Shown here in pieces: positions 37,154-46,884 of a stretch of DNA of 64,000 nt. This DNA comes from Clostridium gasigenes (GTDB lineage: Bacteria > Bacillota > Clostridia > Clostridiales > Clostridiaceae). A program made the position numbers and the translations under genes. Each line of letters opens with the position of its first letter. Positions within the stretch are counted from its first letter, which is position 1. Below the pieces are notes generated by a model. The model did not search any database. It was not told where the DNA came from and saw only the letters and a program-made list of their open reading frames with translations. The stretch is from the NCBI RefSeq assembly GCF_900104115.1, contig NZ_FNJM01000007.1, positions 62,001 to 126,000 of the forward strand. Reading direction: 5' to 3'.

Positions 37154-37756
37154 ATGTGTAGAAATATAATATTTGATATTGGAAATGTGCTATTAGATTT
37201 TAATCCTAAAGAATATCTTAAATCAAAAATGAAAGAAGATAAAGTTGATTATGTTCATAAAGAGATATTTGAAAGTGAAGAATGGATAATGCTTGATAGA
37301 GGTACAATTTTAGAAGAAGAGGCTATAAAAATTATAACTAGTAGAAGTAATGGGAATGAAGAACTTATAAAAATAGCTTTTGAAAAGTGGTATGATATAT
37401 TAAATCCTATTGAGAAGACTGTAGATATTTTAAAGAAATTAAAGGAATCAGGATATAAAGTTTATTACTTATCCAATTTTCATTTAAAAGCATTTGAACA
37501 TGTAACTAGTAAATATAATTTTTTTAATATTTTTGATGGTGGTGTAGTTTCATATGAAGAAAAAATTATTAAACCAGAAAAGGAAATATACAATAAGATT
37601 ATAGAAAAATATAAACTTAATGTTAATGAATCAATTTTCATTGATGATATGGAATGTAATATTAACAAGGCGAGGGAAGTTGGATTTAAAACTATACTTT
37701 TTAAAAATCCAGAAGAGCTAATGGTAAGCTTAAAGGAATATGGTGTTAAATGCTAA
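37154..37756 (+). CDS. HAD-family phosphatase
   Basis: 200 residues. Motif I is FDIGNVLLDF (nucleophile Asp in the DxGN form seen in YihX-like phosphatases), motif II is YYLSNFH, the conserved Lys lies in KIIKPEKEIY and motif IV is FIDDMECNINKA. A helical cap sits between motifs I and II. Substrate unknown, probably a sugar phosphate or similar small molecule. It is enclosed between two rubrerythrin genes but has its own GGAGGGAG and no clear shared promoter. Confidence 0.9.
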   Translation: MCRNIIFDIGNVLLDFNPKEYLKSKMKEDKVDYVHKEIFESEEWIMLDRGTILEEEAIKIITSRSNGNEELIKIAFEKWYDILNPIEKTVDILKKLKESGYKVYYLSNFHLKAFEHVTSKYNFFNIFDGGVVSYEEKIIKPEKEIYNKIIEKYKLNVNESIFIDDMECNINKAREVGFKTILFKNPEELMVSLKEYGVKC

Positions 37757-37781
37757 TATTAATGCCTGATTTAATATATAT

Positions 37782-37853
37782 AAGGCATATTTAAATAAAT
37801 AACAAATTAGTATCAGTGTATTTTAACTTGTTAATCATTTTACAATGGCTAAA
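37782..37853. repeat. Palindromic repeat copy
   Basis: AAGGCATATTTAAATAAATA with ACAA faces AACTTGTTAATCATTTTACA with ATGGCTAAA; the right arm is partly decayed. Confidence 0.75.
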
Positions 37854-37897
37854 CAAGTTGAAATTAAAAAAATAAGTAAGTTTATTTTAAAAAAGTA

Positions 37898-37932
37898 TTT
37901 ACAAATAAGAATAATTATTATATAATAATTAT
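37898..37932 (+). promoter_or_regulatory. Rubrerythrin promoter with PerR-like palindrome (copy 2)
   Basis: TTTACA (37898-37903), 17 bases, TATAAT (37921-37926). A perfect 22-bp palindrome at 37911-37932 (ATAATTATTAT and its complement) covers the -10. The leader to the ATG repeats that of copy 1, ending in an identical TTATGGTCTAAATAAGAGGA. Confidence 0.75.
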
Positions 37933-38051
37933 AGAAAGTTAAACAAAACAATTTAGAAAATTAATTAAATTAGTAAAACAAAAGATTATAAAAGAACTTA
38001 AGAAAAATTAAATTAAATAAATTATGGTCTAAATAAGAGGAGGATTTTAAT

Positions 38052-38594
38052 ATGAAAAAGTTTGTATGTACAGTATGTGGTTATATTCACGAAGGAGAAA
38101 CAGCTCCAGCACAATGTCCAGTATGTAAGGTAGGAGCAGATAAGTTTATAGAACAATCAGGAGATTTAGCATGGGCTGACGAACATAGAATCGGAGTTGC
38201 TAAAGATGTTGATGCTAGAGTAATCGAAGGATTACAAGCTAACTTCATTGGAGAATGTACAGAAGTTGGAATGTACCTAGCAATGTCAAGACAAGCAGAT
38301 AGAGAAGGATTCCCAGAAGTTGCAGAAGCTTATAAGAGAATTGCCTTTGAAGAAGCAGAACATGCAGCTAAATTTGCAGAAATGCTTGGAGAAGTTGTAG
38401 TAGCTGATACAAAAGCTAATCTACAAGCAAGAGTAGATGCAGAATACGGAGCATGTCAAGGTAAGAAAGATTTAGCAACATTAGCTAAACAATTAAACCT
38501 AGATGCAATTCATGACACAGTACATGAAATGTGTAAAGATGAAGCTAGACACGGAAAGGCTTTTAGTGGATTATTAAAGAGATATTTTAACTAA
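38052..38594 (+). CDS. Reverse rubrerythrin (NADH peroxidase component), copy 2
   Basis: 180 residues, identical to copy 1 except Ala for Ser in VAEAYKRIA, with only scattered silent changes in the DNA. Rubredoxin cysteines and di-iron ligands are all kept. The gene, its leader and its PerR-like promoter are duplicated as a unit, while the HAD gene between is not. Such tandem or near-tandem pairs occur in other clostridia and serve oxidative defence. The near identity points to recent duplication or gene conversion. Confidence 0.95.
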   Translation: MKKFVCTVCGYIHEGETAPAQCPVCKVGADKFIEQSGDLAWADEHRIGVAKDVDARVIEGLQANFIGECTEVGMYLAMSRQADREGFPEVAEAYKRIAFEEAEHAAKFAEMLGEVVVADTKANLQARVDAEYGACQGKKDLATLAKQLNLDAIHDTVHEMCKDEARHGKAFSGLLKRYFN

Positions 38595-38605
38595 GATAGA
38601 TATAT

Positions 38606-38634
38606 AAGACTTGCATAATGCAGGTCTTTTTTGT
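38606..38634 (+). terminator. Terminator after rubrerythrin copy 2
   Basis: AAGACTTGC pairs with GCAGGTCTT around ATAAT, followed by a T-run; same design as the terminator of copy 1. Confidence 0.88.
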
Positions 38635-38790
38635 CGTATTCAAATATTATTATATAAATTAAGTTAAGGCACTATTTAATATTAGATATAATTATATTTA
38701 ATAAGTGGAAAAAAATCCATTAAAAACTTGTGTTGGAAATTGTTGTATAGTATTATAATATATGAAATAAATGAAAATGGAGGAATAATA

Positions 38791-41700
38791 ATGAAAAACG
38801 CTTTGAAAAAAGTTGCTACTATTCTACTAATTATATTTGCAACTAATTTTATGCCGGTACAAGCTTATAATGGACAAGGCAGTAATGAGAGTTATATTAA
38901 TGGTAGTGGATTTGGGTTAAGTACAATAGAAAATGTAAAAGATAAAGATGGAAATAGAACTATAAAAATAGGTTTTATAGATGGGATTATAGAAAATATA
39001 AAGAGCTTAAAAGTTTATACAAAGGTGAAACAATATGAGGGAAATAATTATCAACCAAATAATTATGGACCAGGTAAAGAGATAATATTGGATGGCTTCT
39101 CATTAGAATTAACTAATAAAGAAGGTAACAAGTTTACTGGAGAAGTTAAAGAAGAGTACATAAAAGAATTTGGAGAATATTATTTTGATAAAATAGAAAT
39201 AACATATAATGATAATAGTAAAAAAGTATCATTTAATAATAAATTCTATGATTCTATAAGTGATAACGATAAGAATAATGGCGAACTTGTAAGTTCATAT
39301 GCTTATAGTGAGGAAAGCCAACATTTAAGTGCTAATGAATGCAAATTTAAGAGTAAAAAAGTTAAACTTAACGAAGAACAAGTATTTAGATTTAATGTTG
39401 CGACTACTTCAGCTAAAGTAGAACCACAAAAAGTATTTATTACATTTAAAAATACTACAAATGAAAGTTCAAAAGAACAGATAAGAGAAGCTGAAAAAGT
39501 AGATACTTTAAAATATGAGACAAAATTAAAGTTAACAAATAGTTTAGATACAGGTGACTGGAAAGTATCTAAGATTGAGTTTGTTGATAATTATGGGAGA
39601 ACATATAATTCATTAAATAATTTTTATGAATCATTTAATGTAGTATCTGAAAATACAGATATTGATGCACCTAAGATTATAAAAAGTAGTATAACATCAA
39701 AAATTTATGATGCTAAAAGTGAAACAAAACCTAATTTTCAATTTGAAATAACAGATGATATTTCAGGGATTGAAAGTGGAAATATTACAATAGTGAATAA
39801 AAAAAATATAGAGGTAACAAAAAATTTCAGTCTTAATAATTATAGCAATAAGGATGTATATACAACAAACTTATATGGATTAAATACAAATGGAGAATAT
39901 GAAGTTAGTCAGGTAGCTTTAACTGATAAGGCTGGAAATAGCGTTACTTATATTTCAGATAAATATTATAAGGATTATATGAAGAATAGTAGTTATATTG
40001 TAGCAGATTTTTCAAAACTTGATGTTGAAGTAATTAATAATGATAAAGAAGTAGAAGTAGAAAAAGAAAATATTCAAATTATTGAAATAGTTAATAATAA
40101 TAAGGAAATATCTAATGGAATGGATATAGATATGGATCTTAAAATAAAAAGCAATAAAATTGTAAAAAATTTATATGTAAATATAAAGGATAAGCGAAAA
40201 AATGTAAATAATACAAATAATGTATATGGGCAACAAGTAGGGGACACTACTGAAGATGGGATAAGTACTTATAAAATTAGAAGTAAGGATAGTAGTTTAG
40301 CCTACTTAGAATCAAGTGAATATATGATAGCAAATATTCACTTATCATATAATGAGAATAATAAATATAATAGTAAAATAATATATGACCTAAGATATAA
40401 TAGACCGGAAGAAAATGCAGGGAAATATGATTTTAGTCATACTGATTTTATTTGTAAAAATCCTAATGAAGATCTAAAAAAACCAGAAATTTTAGATATA
40501 GTTATGGATAAAAAAGTAGTACTTCCAGGAGATACTATTAATTTCACTATAAAGGTGAAAGATGATAAGTCGGGTTTTGAAGGTTATGCATCTAATTATC
40601 TAAGCATGGATTATTCAAATGCTGGAATTAGAGAAAGTCTAAACGTTAGTAGTTATAATAAAGAAACTAATGAATTTAAAGGGACAATAACTATTCCTAA
40701 ATATGCATCAACAGGAAAATATAAGATAAGTAATTTAAATATAAGAGATGTATCACGTAAGTCAAAGTATTATGGATGGAATGATGAAGCGGATAAGGAA
40801 TTGCTAGGAAAAGGAACAATACTTGTTAAAAAAGATTTGAATGAAATGCTACCTCCAGAAATAAGTGTTAAGGTTAGTAAAGATAAAGTTGAGACATTTA
40901 AGGCTCCATTTGTGCCAAGTGTAAGCGCAGATCATGGAACTATAGAAATGAAATTAAATGATGAAGTTTATAAGAGCGAGCCAATTAATAAAGTAGGTAG
41001 CTATCATTTATATATAACAGCTACAGGGGTTGATGGTTCAGTTTCAACAGATAAAGTTTATTTCAAAGTAATTGCTGAAATAACTAATGAAACTACTCCA
41101 GATATAATAATTGATCAAATACTTAATTCAACTGATAAAAATATAGAAATAGAAGTTAATAGTGATAAAAAAGAGATAGATTCATCTATATTTAAAGCTA
41201 TAAAGGGAACGGATAAAACAATTTCATTAACTCAAGAAGATGGAACTGTTTGGACCTTTGAAGGTAAGGATATTAAAGATGAAAATATAGGTAGTATTAA
41301 TATAAGGGTTAGCAATGTAGTCGATGAAAAAAATAAAGATAGTATAGATAATATAGATCAAGGTGCTAAGATAATACATTTTGATTATCATGGAGCATTA
41401 CCAGGAAAGGCTACAGTTAAAGTAAAGGTTGATAACCCAGAGGATGTAAGAGGAAAAGATTTAACATTCTACTATTATAATCCAGAAACTAAGAAACCAG
41501 AAAAGGTACAAGGTCCATTATCAATAGATAGGGATGGTTATGTAACTGTTCAAATAGAACATTGTAGTGATTATTTCTTATCTGTTGATGATAAACTAGA
41601 TGAAAATACAAAAATTCCAGTTATAACAGTGGATAAAACAGATATTAATTTAAAAGAGGGCGAAAAGCTGCAATTAAATGCAACTATTGATCCAATAATA

Positions 41701-42456
41701 GTAGTGCCAGTATATTCATCATTAGATGAAAAGGTAGCTACAGTATCTAATACTGGAGAAATAAGAGCAATATCTTTTGGGGAAACTCAAATAAAAATTA
41801 CAGCTAAAGATTCTGTTGCTTTTGTAAAAGTAAATGTAAAAAAGATTGAAGAAATTAAACCAGAACTACCAAAAGCTCCAGTAATAACAACAAATAAAGA
41901 AATAATAGCACTAAAAGAAGGTAAAGAAGAGCAACTTGAAATTATTGTAGACCCAGCAGATACAAAAGTTACAATCTCATCATTAAATGAAGAAATTGTT
42001 AAAGTATCTAAAGTTAAAGACTTAAAATTAGAAGGAAAGACTATAATAAATATAGAGGCTAAGAATATTGGAGAAACTTTTGTTAAAATAGATGCAGGAA
42101 CTGCAACTAAGACAATAAAAGTAACTGTAGTGAAGGATGCAGAGGTATCAATACCAAAGATTCCAGTAACACCGGAATTACCAGTAATCCCAGAGGTTCC
42201 AGTAAAACCGGAAGTGCAAGAAATACCTAAAATACCAGAGCTTCCAGTAACACTAGATCTTCCGGTAAAACTAAAGCTTCCAGTAAAATCCGAAGTATTA
42301 GTAACACCAGTGGTTCCAGTAAAACTAGAAGTGCAAGAAAAACCTCAAATACCAAATACAGGTGATTTGGTTGGGTCAAAATCTAAAATAGTATTTGCTA
42401 TATTTTTAACTGTAGCAGGAGTAATGCTATTTATAAGAAAAAAGGTTAACAATTAA
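38791..42456 (+). CDS. Sortase-anchored multidomain surface protein
   Basis: 1221 residues from ATG 38791, after GGAGG; earlier codons from 38728 are not translated. A signal peptide ends near FMPVQA. Several beta-rich Ig-like segments follow, among them repeats with a DDISGIESG or DDKSGFEGY core. Two Big_2-like domains come next (ITVDKTDINLKEGEKLQLNA; ITTNKEIIALKEGKEEQLEI). A Pro-Val repeat stalk (about 1105-1185) precedes the sorting signal IPNTG (1187-1191), a hydrophobic helix and RKK. It would be linked to peptidoglycan by a sortase and exposed at the surface; ligand unknown. Monocistronic, with a strong terminator. Confidence 0.9.
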   Translation: MKNALKKVATILLIIFATNFMPVQAYNGQGSNESYINGSGFGLSTIENVKDKDGNRTIKIGFIDGIIENIKSLKVYTKVKQYEGNNYQPNNYGPGKEIILDGFSLELTNKEGNKFTGEVKEEYIKEFGEYYFDKIEITYNDNSKKVSFNNKFYDSISDNDKNNGELVSSYAYSEESQHLSANECKFKSKKVKLNEEQVFRFNVATTSAKVEPQKVFITFKNTTNESSKEQIREAEKVDTLKYETKLKLTNSLDTGDWKVSKIEFVDNYGRTYNSLNNFYESFNVVSENTDIDAPKIIKSSITSKIYDAKSETKPNFQFEITDDISGIESGNITIVNKKNIEVTKNFSLNNYSNKDVYTTNLYGLNTNGEYEVSQVALTDKAGNSVTYISDKYYKDYMKNSSYIVADFSKLDVEVINNDKEVEVEKENIQIIEIVNNNKEISNGMDIDMDLKIKSNKIVKNLYVNIKDKRKNVNNTNNVYGQQVGDTTEDGISTYKIRSKDSSLAYLESSEYMIANIHLSYNENNKYNSKIIYDLRYNRPEENAGKYDFSHTDFICKNPNEDLKKPEILDIVMDKKVVLPGDTINFTIKVKDDKSGFEGYASNYLSMDYSNAGIRESLNVSSYNKETNEFKGTITIPKYASTGKYKISNLNIRDVSRKSKYYGWNDEADKELLGKGTILVKKDLNEMLPPEISVKVSKDKVETFKAPFVPSVSADHGTIEMKLNDEVYKSEPINKVGSYHLYITATGVDGSVSTDKVYFKVIAEITNETTPDIIIDQILNSTDKNIEIEVNSDKKEIDSSIFKAIKGTDKTISLTQEDGTVWTFEGKDIKDENIGSINIRVSNVVDEKNKDSIDNIDQGAKIIHFDYHGALPGKATVKVKVDNPEDVRGKDLTFYYYNPETKKPEKVQGPLSIDRDGYVTVQIEHCSDYFLSVDDKLDENTKIPVITVDKTDINLKEGEKLQLNATIDPIIVVPVYSSLDEKVATVSNTGEIRAISFGETQIKITAKDSVAFVKVNVKKIEEIKPELPKAPVITTNKEIIALKEGKEEQLEIIVDPADTKVTISSLNEEIVKVSKVKDLKLEGKTIINIEAKNIGETFVKIDAGTATKTIKVTVVKDAEVSIPKIPVTPELPVIPEVPVKPEVQEIPKIPELPVTLDLPVKLKLPVKSEVLVTPVVPVKLEVQEKPQIPNTGDLVGSKSKIVFAIFLTVAGVMLFIRKKVNN

Positions 42457-42471
42457 TATTATTAAATATTT

Positions 42472-42509
42472 GGTGACATCTTTAAAACAAAGATGTCACC
42501 TTTTTTTAT
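42472..42509 (+). terminator. Terminator after the surface protein
   Basis: GGTGACATCTTT pairs perfectly with AAAGATGTCACC, followed by seven Ts. Confidence 0.95.
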
Positions 42510-42741
42510 TCAAAATAATAGGTAACTGTAAAATATATTTAGTAATAAATTAATAATAGTTAAATAAAATAAAAATAATAAATAATAATGAACTTTAGTT
42601 AACTCTTATAATATTATATAAAGATATACAATCTAATTTGTACATAAACAAGAAACACTACATAATTGATATATTATGTTATAATTAATTAAAAGATGTC
42701 TAAAATTAATGGAAAGTGAAATATACCAAAAGGAGAAAAAA

Positions 42742-44169
42742 ATGAAAATAACCAGTGTATGGAGTATCCTTATTTTTATAAATGCATTATGTGCAATTTC
42801 TTTGATTTTTATTGAAAGACGTGAGCCAACTACAACTTGGGCATGGCTTTTAATATTTTTGCTACTACCAGGATTTGGATTTGGAATATATTTAATATTT
42901 GGTCAAAATTTAAGTAGACAAAAAATATTTAGAGAAAAAACTGTAGTTGATGAAAAGAAAACAAAAGAATTAATGATGAAGTTTAAAGATGAAAAAAATA
43001 TACATAGGATAGCGCAAGAATATGAAGGGTTAGTTAGAATGAATTATAATAATTCTGGTTCACTTTATACTACTGGAAATAAAGTAAAGACATATACCAG
43101 TGGTGAAGAGAAGTTTAAGGATTTATTTGAAGATATAAAAAATGCAAAAAGTTTTATTCATATTGAATATTATATTTTTAGGTTAGATAATTTAGGAACA
43201 GAAATATTAGAGGCACTTAGGTTAAAGGTTTTAGAAGGTGTAGAAGTAAGACTTTTAGTAGATGGAATGGGATCTAAATATATTAGGAAAAAAGAAATTA
43301 GATTAATAAATAATTTAGGAATTAAATTTGCAATATTTTTCCCGGGAATACTACCTTATGTTAACGTCCGTATTAACTATAGAAACCATAGAAAAATAGT
43401 AATTGTAGATGGACATACTGGATATGTAGGAGGCTTTAATGTTGGAGACGAATATATAAATAGAGGAAAGCAATTTGCTTTTTGGAGAGATACACATATA
43501 AGAGTTCAAGGAGAAGCTGTTAATGAACTTAATAAGAGATTTATACTAGATTGGGATTATGCTGCAACTGAAAATTTAGTTGATTCTGAAAAGTATTTTA
43601 TAAAACAAGAGGTTTACGATGATGTAGGAATACAAATAGTATCTTCAGGACCAGATCATGAAGAAGAGTATATTAAAAATGCATATATGAAAATGATAAA
43701 TGATGCTAAAAAATCAGTATATATACAAACTCCATATTTAGTTCCAGATGAACCTATGTTAGAAGCTTTAAAAATAGCATCATTATCTGGAGTAGATGTA
43801 AGACTTATTGTACCAGGAGAACCGGATCATTTTTATATGGAATGGATGCTAAGTGCTAATATGGGTGAACTTATGAAATTTGGAGTTAAAATATATAGAT
43901 ATCAAAAAGGATTTATTCATGCTAAAACAATTGTTTCTGATAGTAAGGTGTGCAGTATTGGGACTTCAAATTTAGATATAAGAAGTTTTAAGCTTAATTT
44001 TGAAGTAAATGCTTTTATATATAATGATGAAATTTCAAAACAACAAGAAGAAATTTTCTTTAAAGATCAAGAAGATTGCAGACTTGTTACTAAAGAGGAA
44101 TATGATAGCAGGTCTACAAGTCTTAAAATAAAAGAAGCTATTATAAGACTTGTATCACCAATACTATAA
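42742..44169 (+). CDS. cls: Cardiolipin synthase
   Basis: 475 residues from ATG 42742, after AAAGGAG. Two N-terminal membrane segments (IFINALCAISLIFI, WAWLLIFLLLPGFGFGIYL) are followed by two phospholipase-D HKD motifs: NHRKIVIVDGHTGYVGGFN and IHAKTIVSDSKVCSIGTSN. It condenses two phosphatidylglycerol molecules to cardiolipin at the membrane. Not obviously linked to its neighbours. Confidence 0.95.
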   Translation: MKITSVWSILIFINALCAISLIFIERREPTTTWAWLLIFLLLPGFGFGIYLIFGQNLSRQKIFREKTVVDEKKTKELMMKFKDEKNIHRIAQEYEGLVRMNYNNSGSLYTTGNKVKTYTSGEEKFKDLFEDIKNAKSFIHIEYYIFRLDNLGTEILEALRLKVLEGVEVRLLVDGMGSKYIRKKEIRLINNLGIKFAIFFPGILPYVNVRINYRNHRKIVIVDGHTGYVGGFNVGDEYINRGKQFAFWRDTHIRVQGEAVNELNKRFILDWDYAATENLVDSEKYFIKQEVYDDVGIQIVSSGPDHEEEYIKNAYMKMINDAKKSVYIQTPYLVPDEPMLEALKIASLSGVDVRLIVPGEPDHFYMEWMLSANMGELMKFGVKIYRYQKGFIHAKTIVSDSKVCSIGTSNLDIRSFKLNFEVNAFIYNDEISKQQEEIFFKDQEDCRLVTKEEYDSRSTSLKIKEAIIRLVSPIL

Positions 44170-44218
44170 TTAAATTTGACATATAAAATTATATGAGAAA
44201 TTTAAATTCAAAAATATA

Positions 44219-44246
44219 TTGACAATAAAATTTATATTGTTATAAT
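44219..44246 (+). promoter_or_regulatory. Promoter of the aro leader
   Basis: TTGACA (44219-44224), a 16-base spacer and TATAAT (44241-44246): a near-consensus sigma-A promoter, and the only strong one found ahead of the aromatic operon. Confidence 0.8.
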
Positions 44247-44294
44247 TAAAAAAAGACGTAAAAAGCTTTTTAATATTTTATTTAGGAGGATATT

Positions 44295-44426
44295 ATGGAA
44301 TCATTAAGAAAAGAATTATTAGCAAAACTTTATAGCTTTATATACTTTACATTCTGGGGCTTTTATTTTAGCGCTGGCTATTTATTTTGCAAAAAAGAAT
44401 ATAAATCTTTTCGAATGAGTGTGTAA
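44295..44426 (+). CDS. Aromatic-rich 43-residue leader peptide
   Basis: ATG 44295 follows AGGAGG by eight bases, so the frame is very probably translated. Thirteen of 43 codons encode Phe (7), Tyr (5) or Trp (1), and 12 of them fall in residues 13-36; the core reads YSFIYFTFWGFYFSAGYLF. The frame ends 44 bases before an intrinsic terminator and lies directly upstream of the complete Phe/Tyr biosynthesis operon. This matches leader peptides that sense aminoacyl-tRNA supply by ribosome stalling. The same hydrophobic core could instead be a single membrane helix of a free-standing small protein; the operon context favours the leader reading. Confidence 0.7.
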   Translation: MESLRKELLAKLYSFIYFTFWGFYFSAGYLFCKKEYKSFRMSV

Positions 44427-44499
44427 AATCTAATCCTAAAAGAAATTTTATTTTAATTAGGTATTTTATCAGAGAACTCATAAGAGTTCTCTTTTTTTT
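44415..44499 (+). promoter_or_regulatory. Candidate attenuator of the aro operon
   Basis: Terminator: AGAGAACTC (44471-44479), loop ATAA, GAGTTCTCT (44484-44492) and a seven-T run. A competing pair is ATGAGT (44415-44420, within the last sense codons of the leader peptide) with ACTCAT (44476-44481, inside the terminator stem). A ribosome finishing the peptide would cover ATGAGT and let the terminator form. A ribosome stalled at the aromatic codons would leave it free to disrupt the terminator. The competing helix is only six pairs, so this part is tentative; the terminator itself is clear. Confidence 0.6.
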
Positions 44500-44556
44500 A
44501 TAGTTATTTAGTAAATTTCTAATATTTTAGTAAAATATAGAATAATTTTTATGATA

Positions 44557-44620
44557 ACTAAGAAAGCTTTTAAAAATAATTAGTTGAATTATTTGACTTA
44601 ATATTTTTAAAAGCCTCTTA
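44557..44620. repeat. Palindromic repeat, divergent copy upstream of aroF
   Basis: GCTTTTAAAAATA (44566-44578) and its perfect complement (44602-44614) enclose TTGAATTATTTGACTT. The outer flanks AACTAAGAA and CTCTTAAT resemble the ends of the short-form copy at 31070. It sits between the attenuator and the aroF start. Confidence 0.55.
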
Positions 44621-44662
44621 ATAAAAAGTGATAAAGTTAAAAATAAAGAGGGGGCAACAAAA

Positions 44663-45676
44663 ATGGTAATAATTTTAAAAGCAAAAACAACACAAGCAGA
44701 GGTAATAAAATTAACAACGGAATTAGAAGCAAAAGGGGTTATAGTTAGCCCAGTAATTGGAACTGAATTAATGATACTCGGATTAGTAGGGGATACAAGT
44801 AGAATTGATCCACTTCAAATTGAAGCTAATAATATTGTTGAGAAAGTAATGCACGTACAAGAGCCTTTCAAAAAGGCTAATAGATTATTCCATCCAGAAA
44901 ATACAATAGTAGATGTTTGTGGGCAGAAAATAGGTGGAAAGAAAATAGCAATTATAGCTGGACCTTGTTCTGTTGAAAGTGAAGATCAAATTACATTGAT
45001 TGCAAATGAAGTTAAGAAACTGGGGGCAGGTTTTCTAAGAGGCGGAGCATTTAAACCAAGAACTTCACCATATAGTTTCCAAGGTCTTGAACATGATGGT
45101 TTAGAATTGTTAAAGAAAGCTAGAGCAAAAAGTGGATTACCAATAGTAACAGAAATAATGTCACCATACGATGTTGAACTATTTGCCAAAGATGTAGATA
45201 TTATTCAAGTTGGTGCAAGAAATATGCAAAACTTTGATCTTTTAAAAGAATTAGGAAAAATAAATAAGCCTATTTTACTTAAGAGAGGCTTATCTGCAAC
45301 AATAGAAGAATTATTAATGAGTGCAGAATATATAATGGCTGGTGGAAATGAAAATGTAATTCTTTGTGAAAGAGGAATAAGAACATTTGAGACATACACA
45401 AGAAATACTTTAGATTTAAGTGCTATTCCAGCGATTAAGAAATTAAGTCATCTTCCAGTAGTTGTTGATCCAAGTCATGCTACAGGAAAGAGATTTATGA
45501 TAGATCCATTATCAAAGGCGGCTATTGCAGTTGGAGCAGATGGATTAATTATAGAAGTTCATAATGATCCTGAAAAAGCTTTATGCGATGGTCCACAATC
45601 AATAAAACCAGATCAATTTGGAAAATTATTCAAAGATCTTAAAGCAATAGCAGAAGCTGTAGGACGTGAAATGTAA
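44663..45676 (+). CDS. aroF: 3-deoxy-7-phosphoheptulonate synthase, paralog 1
   Basis: 337 residues of the AroF/AroA-beta type: an N-terminal regulatory ferredoxin-like region (1-75) and a TIM barrel with AGPCSVESEDQ, LRGGAFKPRTSPYSFQGL, GARNMQNF, LLKRGLSATIEE and VDPSHATGKR. It condenses PEP and erythrose 4-phosphate in the first shikimate step. It is the first structural gene of the aromatic operon. A second paralog with the same length closes the operon before tyrA. The pair probably differ in feedback by Phe or Tyr, which the sequence alone does not settle. Confidence 0.96.
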   Translation: MVIILKAKTTQAEVIKLTTELEAKGVIVSPVIGTELMILGLVGDTSRIDPLQIEANNIVEKVMHVQEPFKKANRLFHPENTIVDVCGQKIGGKKIAIIAGPCSVESEDQITLIANEVKKLGAGFLRGGAFKPRTSPYSFQGLEHDGLELLKKARAKSGLPIVTEIMSPYDVELFAKDVDIIQVGARNMQNFDLLKELGKINKPILLKRGLSATIEELLMSAEYIMAGGNENVILCERGIRTFETYTRNTLDLSAIPAIKKLSHLPVVVDPSHATGKRFMIDPLSKAAIAVGADGLIIEVHNDPEKALCDGPQSIKPDQFGKLFKDLKAIAEAVGREM

Positions 45677-45743
45677 TTAAATAAATTTAACTATAGACAG
45701 TGTAAAAACAAATATTCTAGTAGCTATGAAAGGAGAAGATGTT

Positions 45744-46790
45744 TTGGAGTTAATAGTAGATTTAAAAGAAAGAAGTTATCCTATTTTAATAGAAAAAGGA
45801 TTAATTAATAAGGTAGCTTATGAGGTACAGAAGGTTTTTAAAGGTGAAAAAATATTTATATTAACTGATGAAAATGTTAATAGCTTTTATGGTGAAAAAG
45901 TAATGTCCTTATTACAAGATGTAGGTTATGAAGTTAAAAAGCTTGTGTTAAAACCAGGTGAAGAAACTAAGAATTATAGATGCGTAGAAGGTATTTATAA
46001 TGAATTATTAGATTTCAAACTAACAAGAAGTGATTTAATAATTACTTTAGGTGGTGGAGTTATAGGTGATTTAGGTGGCTTTGTAGCTTCTACATTTTTA
46101 AGAGGTGTTGATTTTATTCAATTCCCAACATCATTGCTTGCTCAAGTAGATAGTAGTGTTGGTGGAAAAGTTGGGGTAGATATAGCCCGTGGGAAAAATC
46201 TAGTAGGAAGTTTTTATCATCCAAAAGCAGTGCTTATAGACCCAGAGGTTTTAAATACATTAAAACCTAGATTTTTTAATGATGGTATGGCAGAGGTAAT
46301 TAAATATGGTTGCATAAAGGATAAGGAATTTTTCTATGAATTAAAAAAATATAAAAATAAAGAGGAAGTTATTAACAATATAAGCACAATAATCCACAGC
46401 TGTTGTAGAATTAAGAGAAATGTTGTGGAGAAAGATGAAAAAGATAAAGGTGATAGAATGTTACTTAACTTCGGACACACTTTGGGGCATGGAATTGAGC
46501 AATATTATGAATATAAAAAACATACCCATGGTGAAGGGGTAGCGATTGGAATGTATGCTATTACTAAAATAAGTGAAGCTAAGGGATTAACTAAAGTCGG
46601 TACAGCAGAAGAAATAAAAGAATTATTAGTTCAATATGAACTTCCTTTTGAAACAGATGTAAAAATAGCTAATATAATGGAAGCTATTTCTTTAGATAAA
46701 AAGAATATAGATGGAAAACTAAATGTTATTTTAATTAAAGAAATGGGAGAATCATTTATTTATAAAACTGATACTAGATTTTTCAACTAA
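45744..46790 (+). CDS. aroB: 3-dehydroquinate synthase
   Basis: 348 residues if started at TTG 45744, eight bases after AAAGGAG; the ATG at 45726 lies ahead of that site. NAD- and zinc-dependent enzyme with [51 protein letters not shown] and [10 protein letters not shown]. It makes dehydroquinate from the DAHP synthase product. Second gene of the operon. A palindromic repeat lies in the gap before aroA. Confidence 0.96.
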   Translation: MELIVDLKERSYPILIEKGLINKVAYEVQKVFKGEKIFILTDENVNSFYGEKVMSLLQDVGYEVKKLVLKPGEETKNYRCVEGIYNELLDFKLTRSDLIITLGGGVIGDLGGFVASTFLRGVDFIQFPTSLLAQVDSSVGGKVGVDIARGKNLVGSFYHPKAVLIDPEVLNTLKPRFFNDGMAEVIKYGCIKDKEFFYELKKYKNKEEVINNISTIIHSCCRIKRNVVEKDEKDKGDRMLLNFGHTLGHGIEQYYEYKKHTHGEGVAIGMYAITKISEAKGLTKVGTAEEIKELLVQYELPFETDVKIANIMEAISLDKKNIDGKLNVILIKEMGESFIYKTDTRFFN

Positions 46791-46794
46791 AAAA

Positions 46795-46857
46795 TTAGGG
46801 CTCTGAAAGAAAATAATAAGACAATTGGAGATATGTATTTTCTTTTAGGTCCCTTAA
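46795..46857. repeat. Palindromic repeat, divergent copy between aroB and aroA
   Basis: AGGGCTCTGAAAGAAAATA faces TATTTTCTTTTAGGTCCCT (about 16 of 19 pairs). The T-tail is too short for efficient termination, so the operon probably reads through. Confidence 0.6.
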
Positions 46858-46884
46858 AGAAACCAATTATAAAGAGAGGTATAT

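Noticed and set aside
37911..37932. Fur box
   Set aside because: The AT palindrome lacks the GATAATGAT pattern; gene content (rubrerythrin) fits PerR better, though no binding data exist.
38728..38790. Longer N-terminus of the surface protein
   Set aside because: It would place 21 residues before a standard signal peptide; GGAGG directly precedes ATG 38791.
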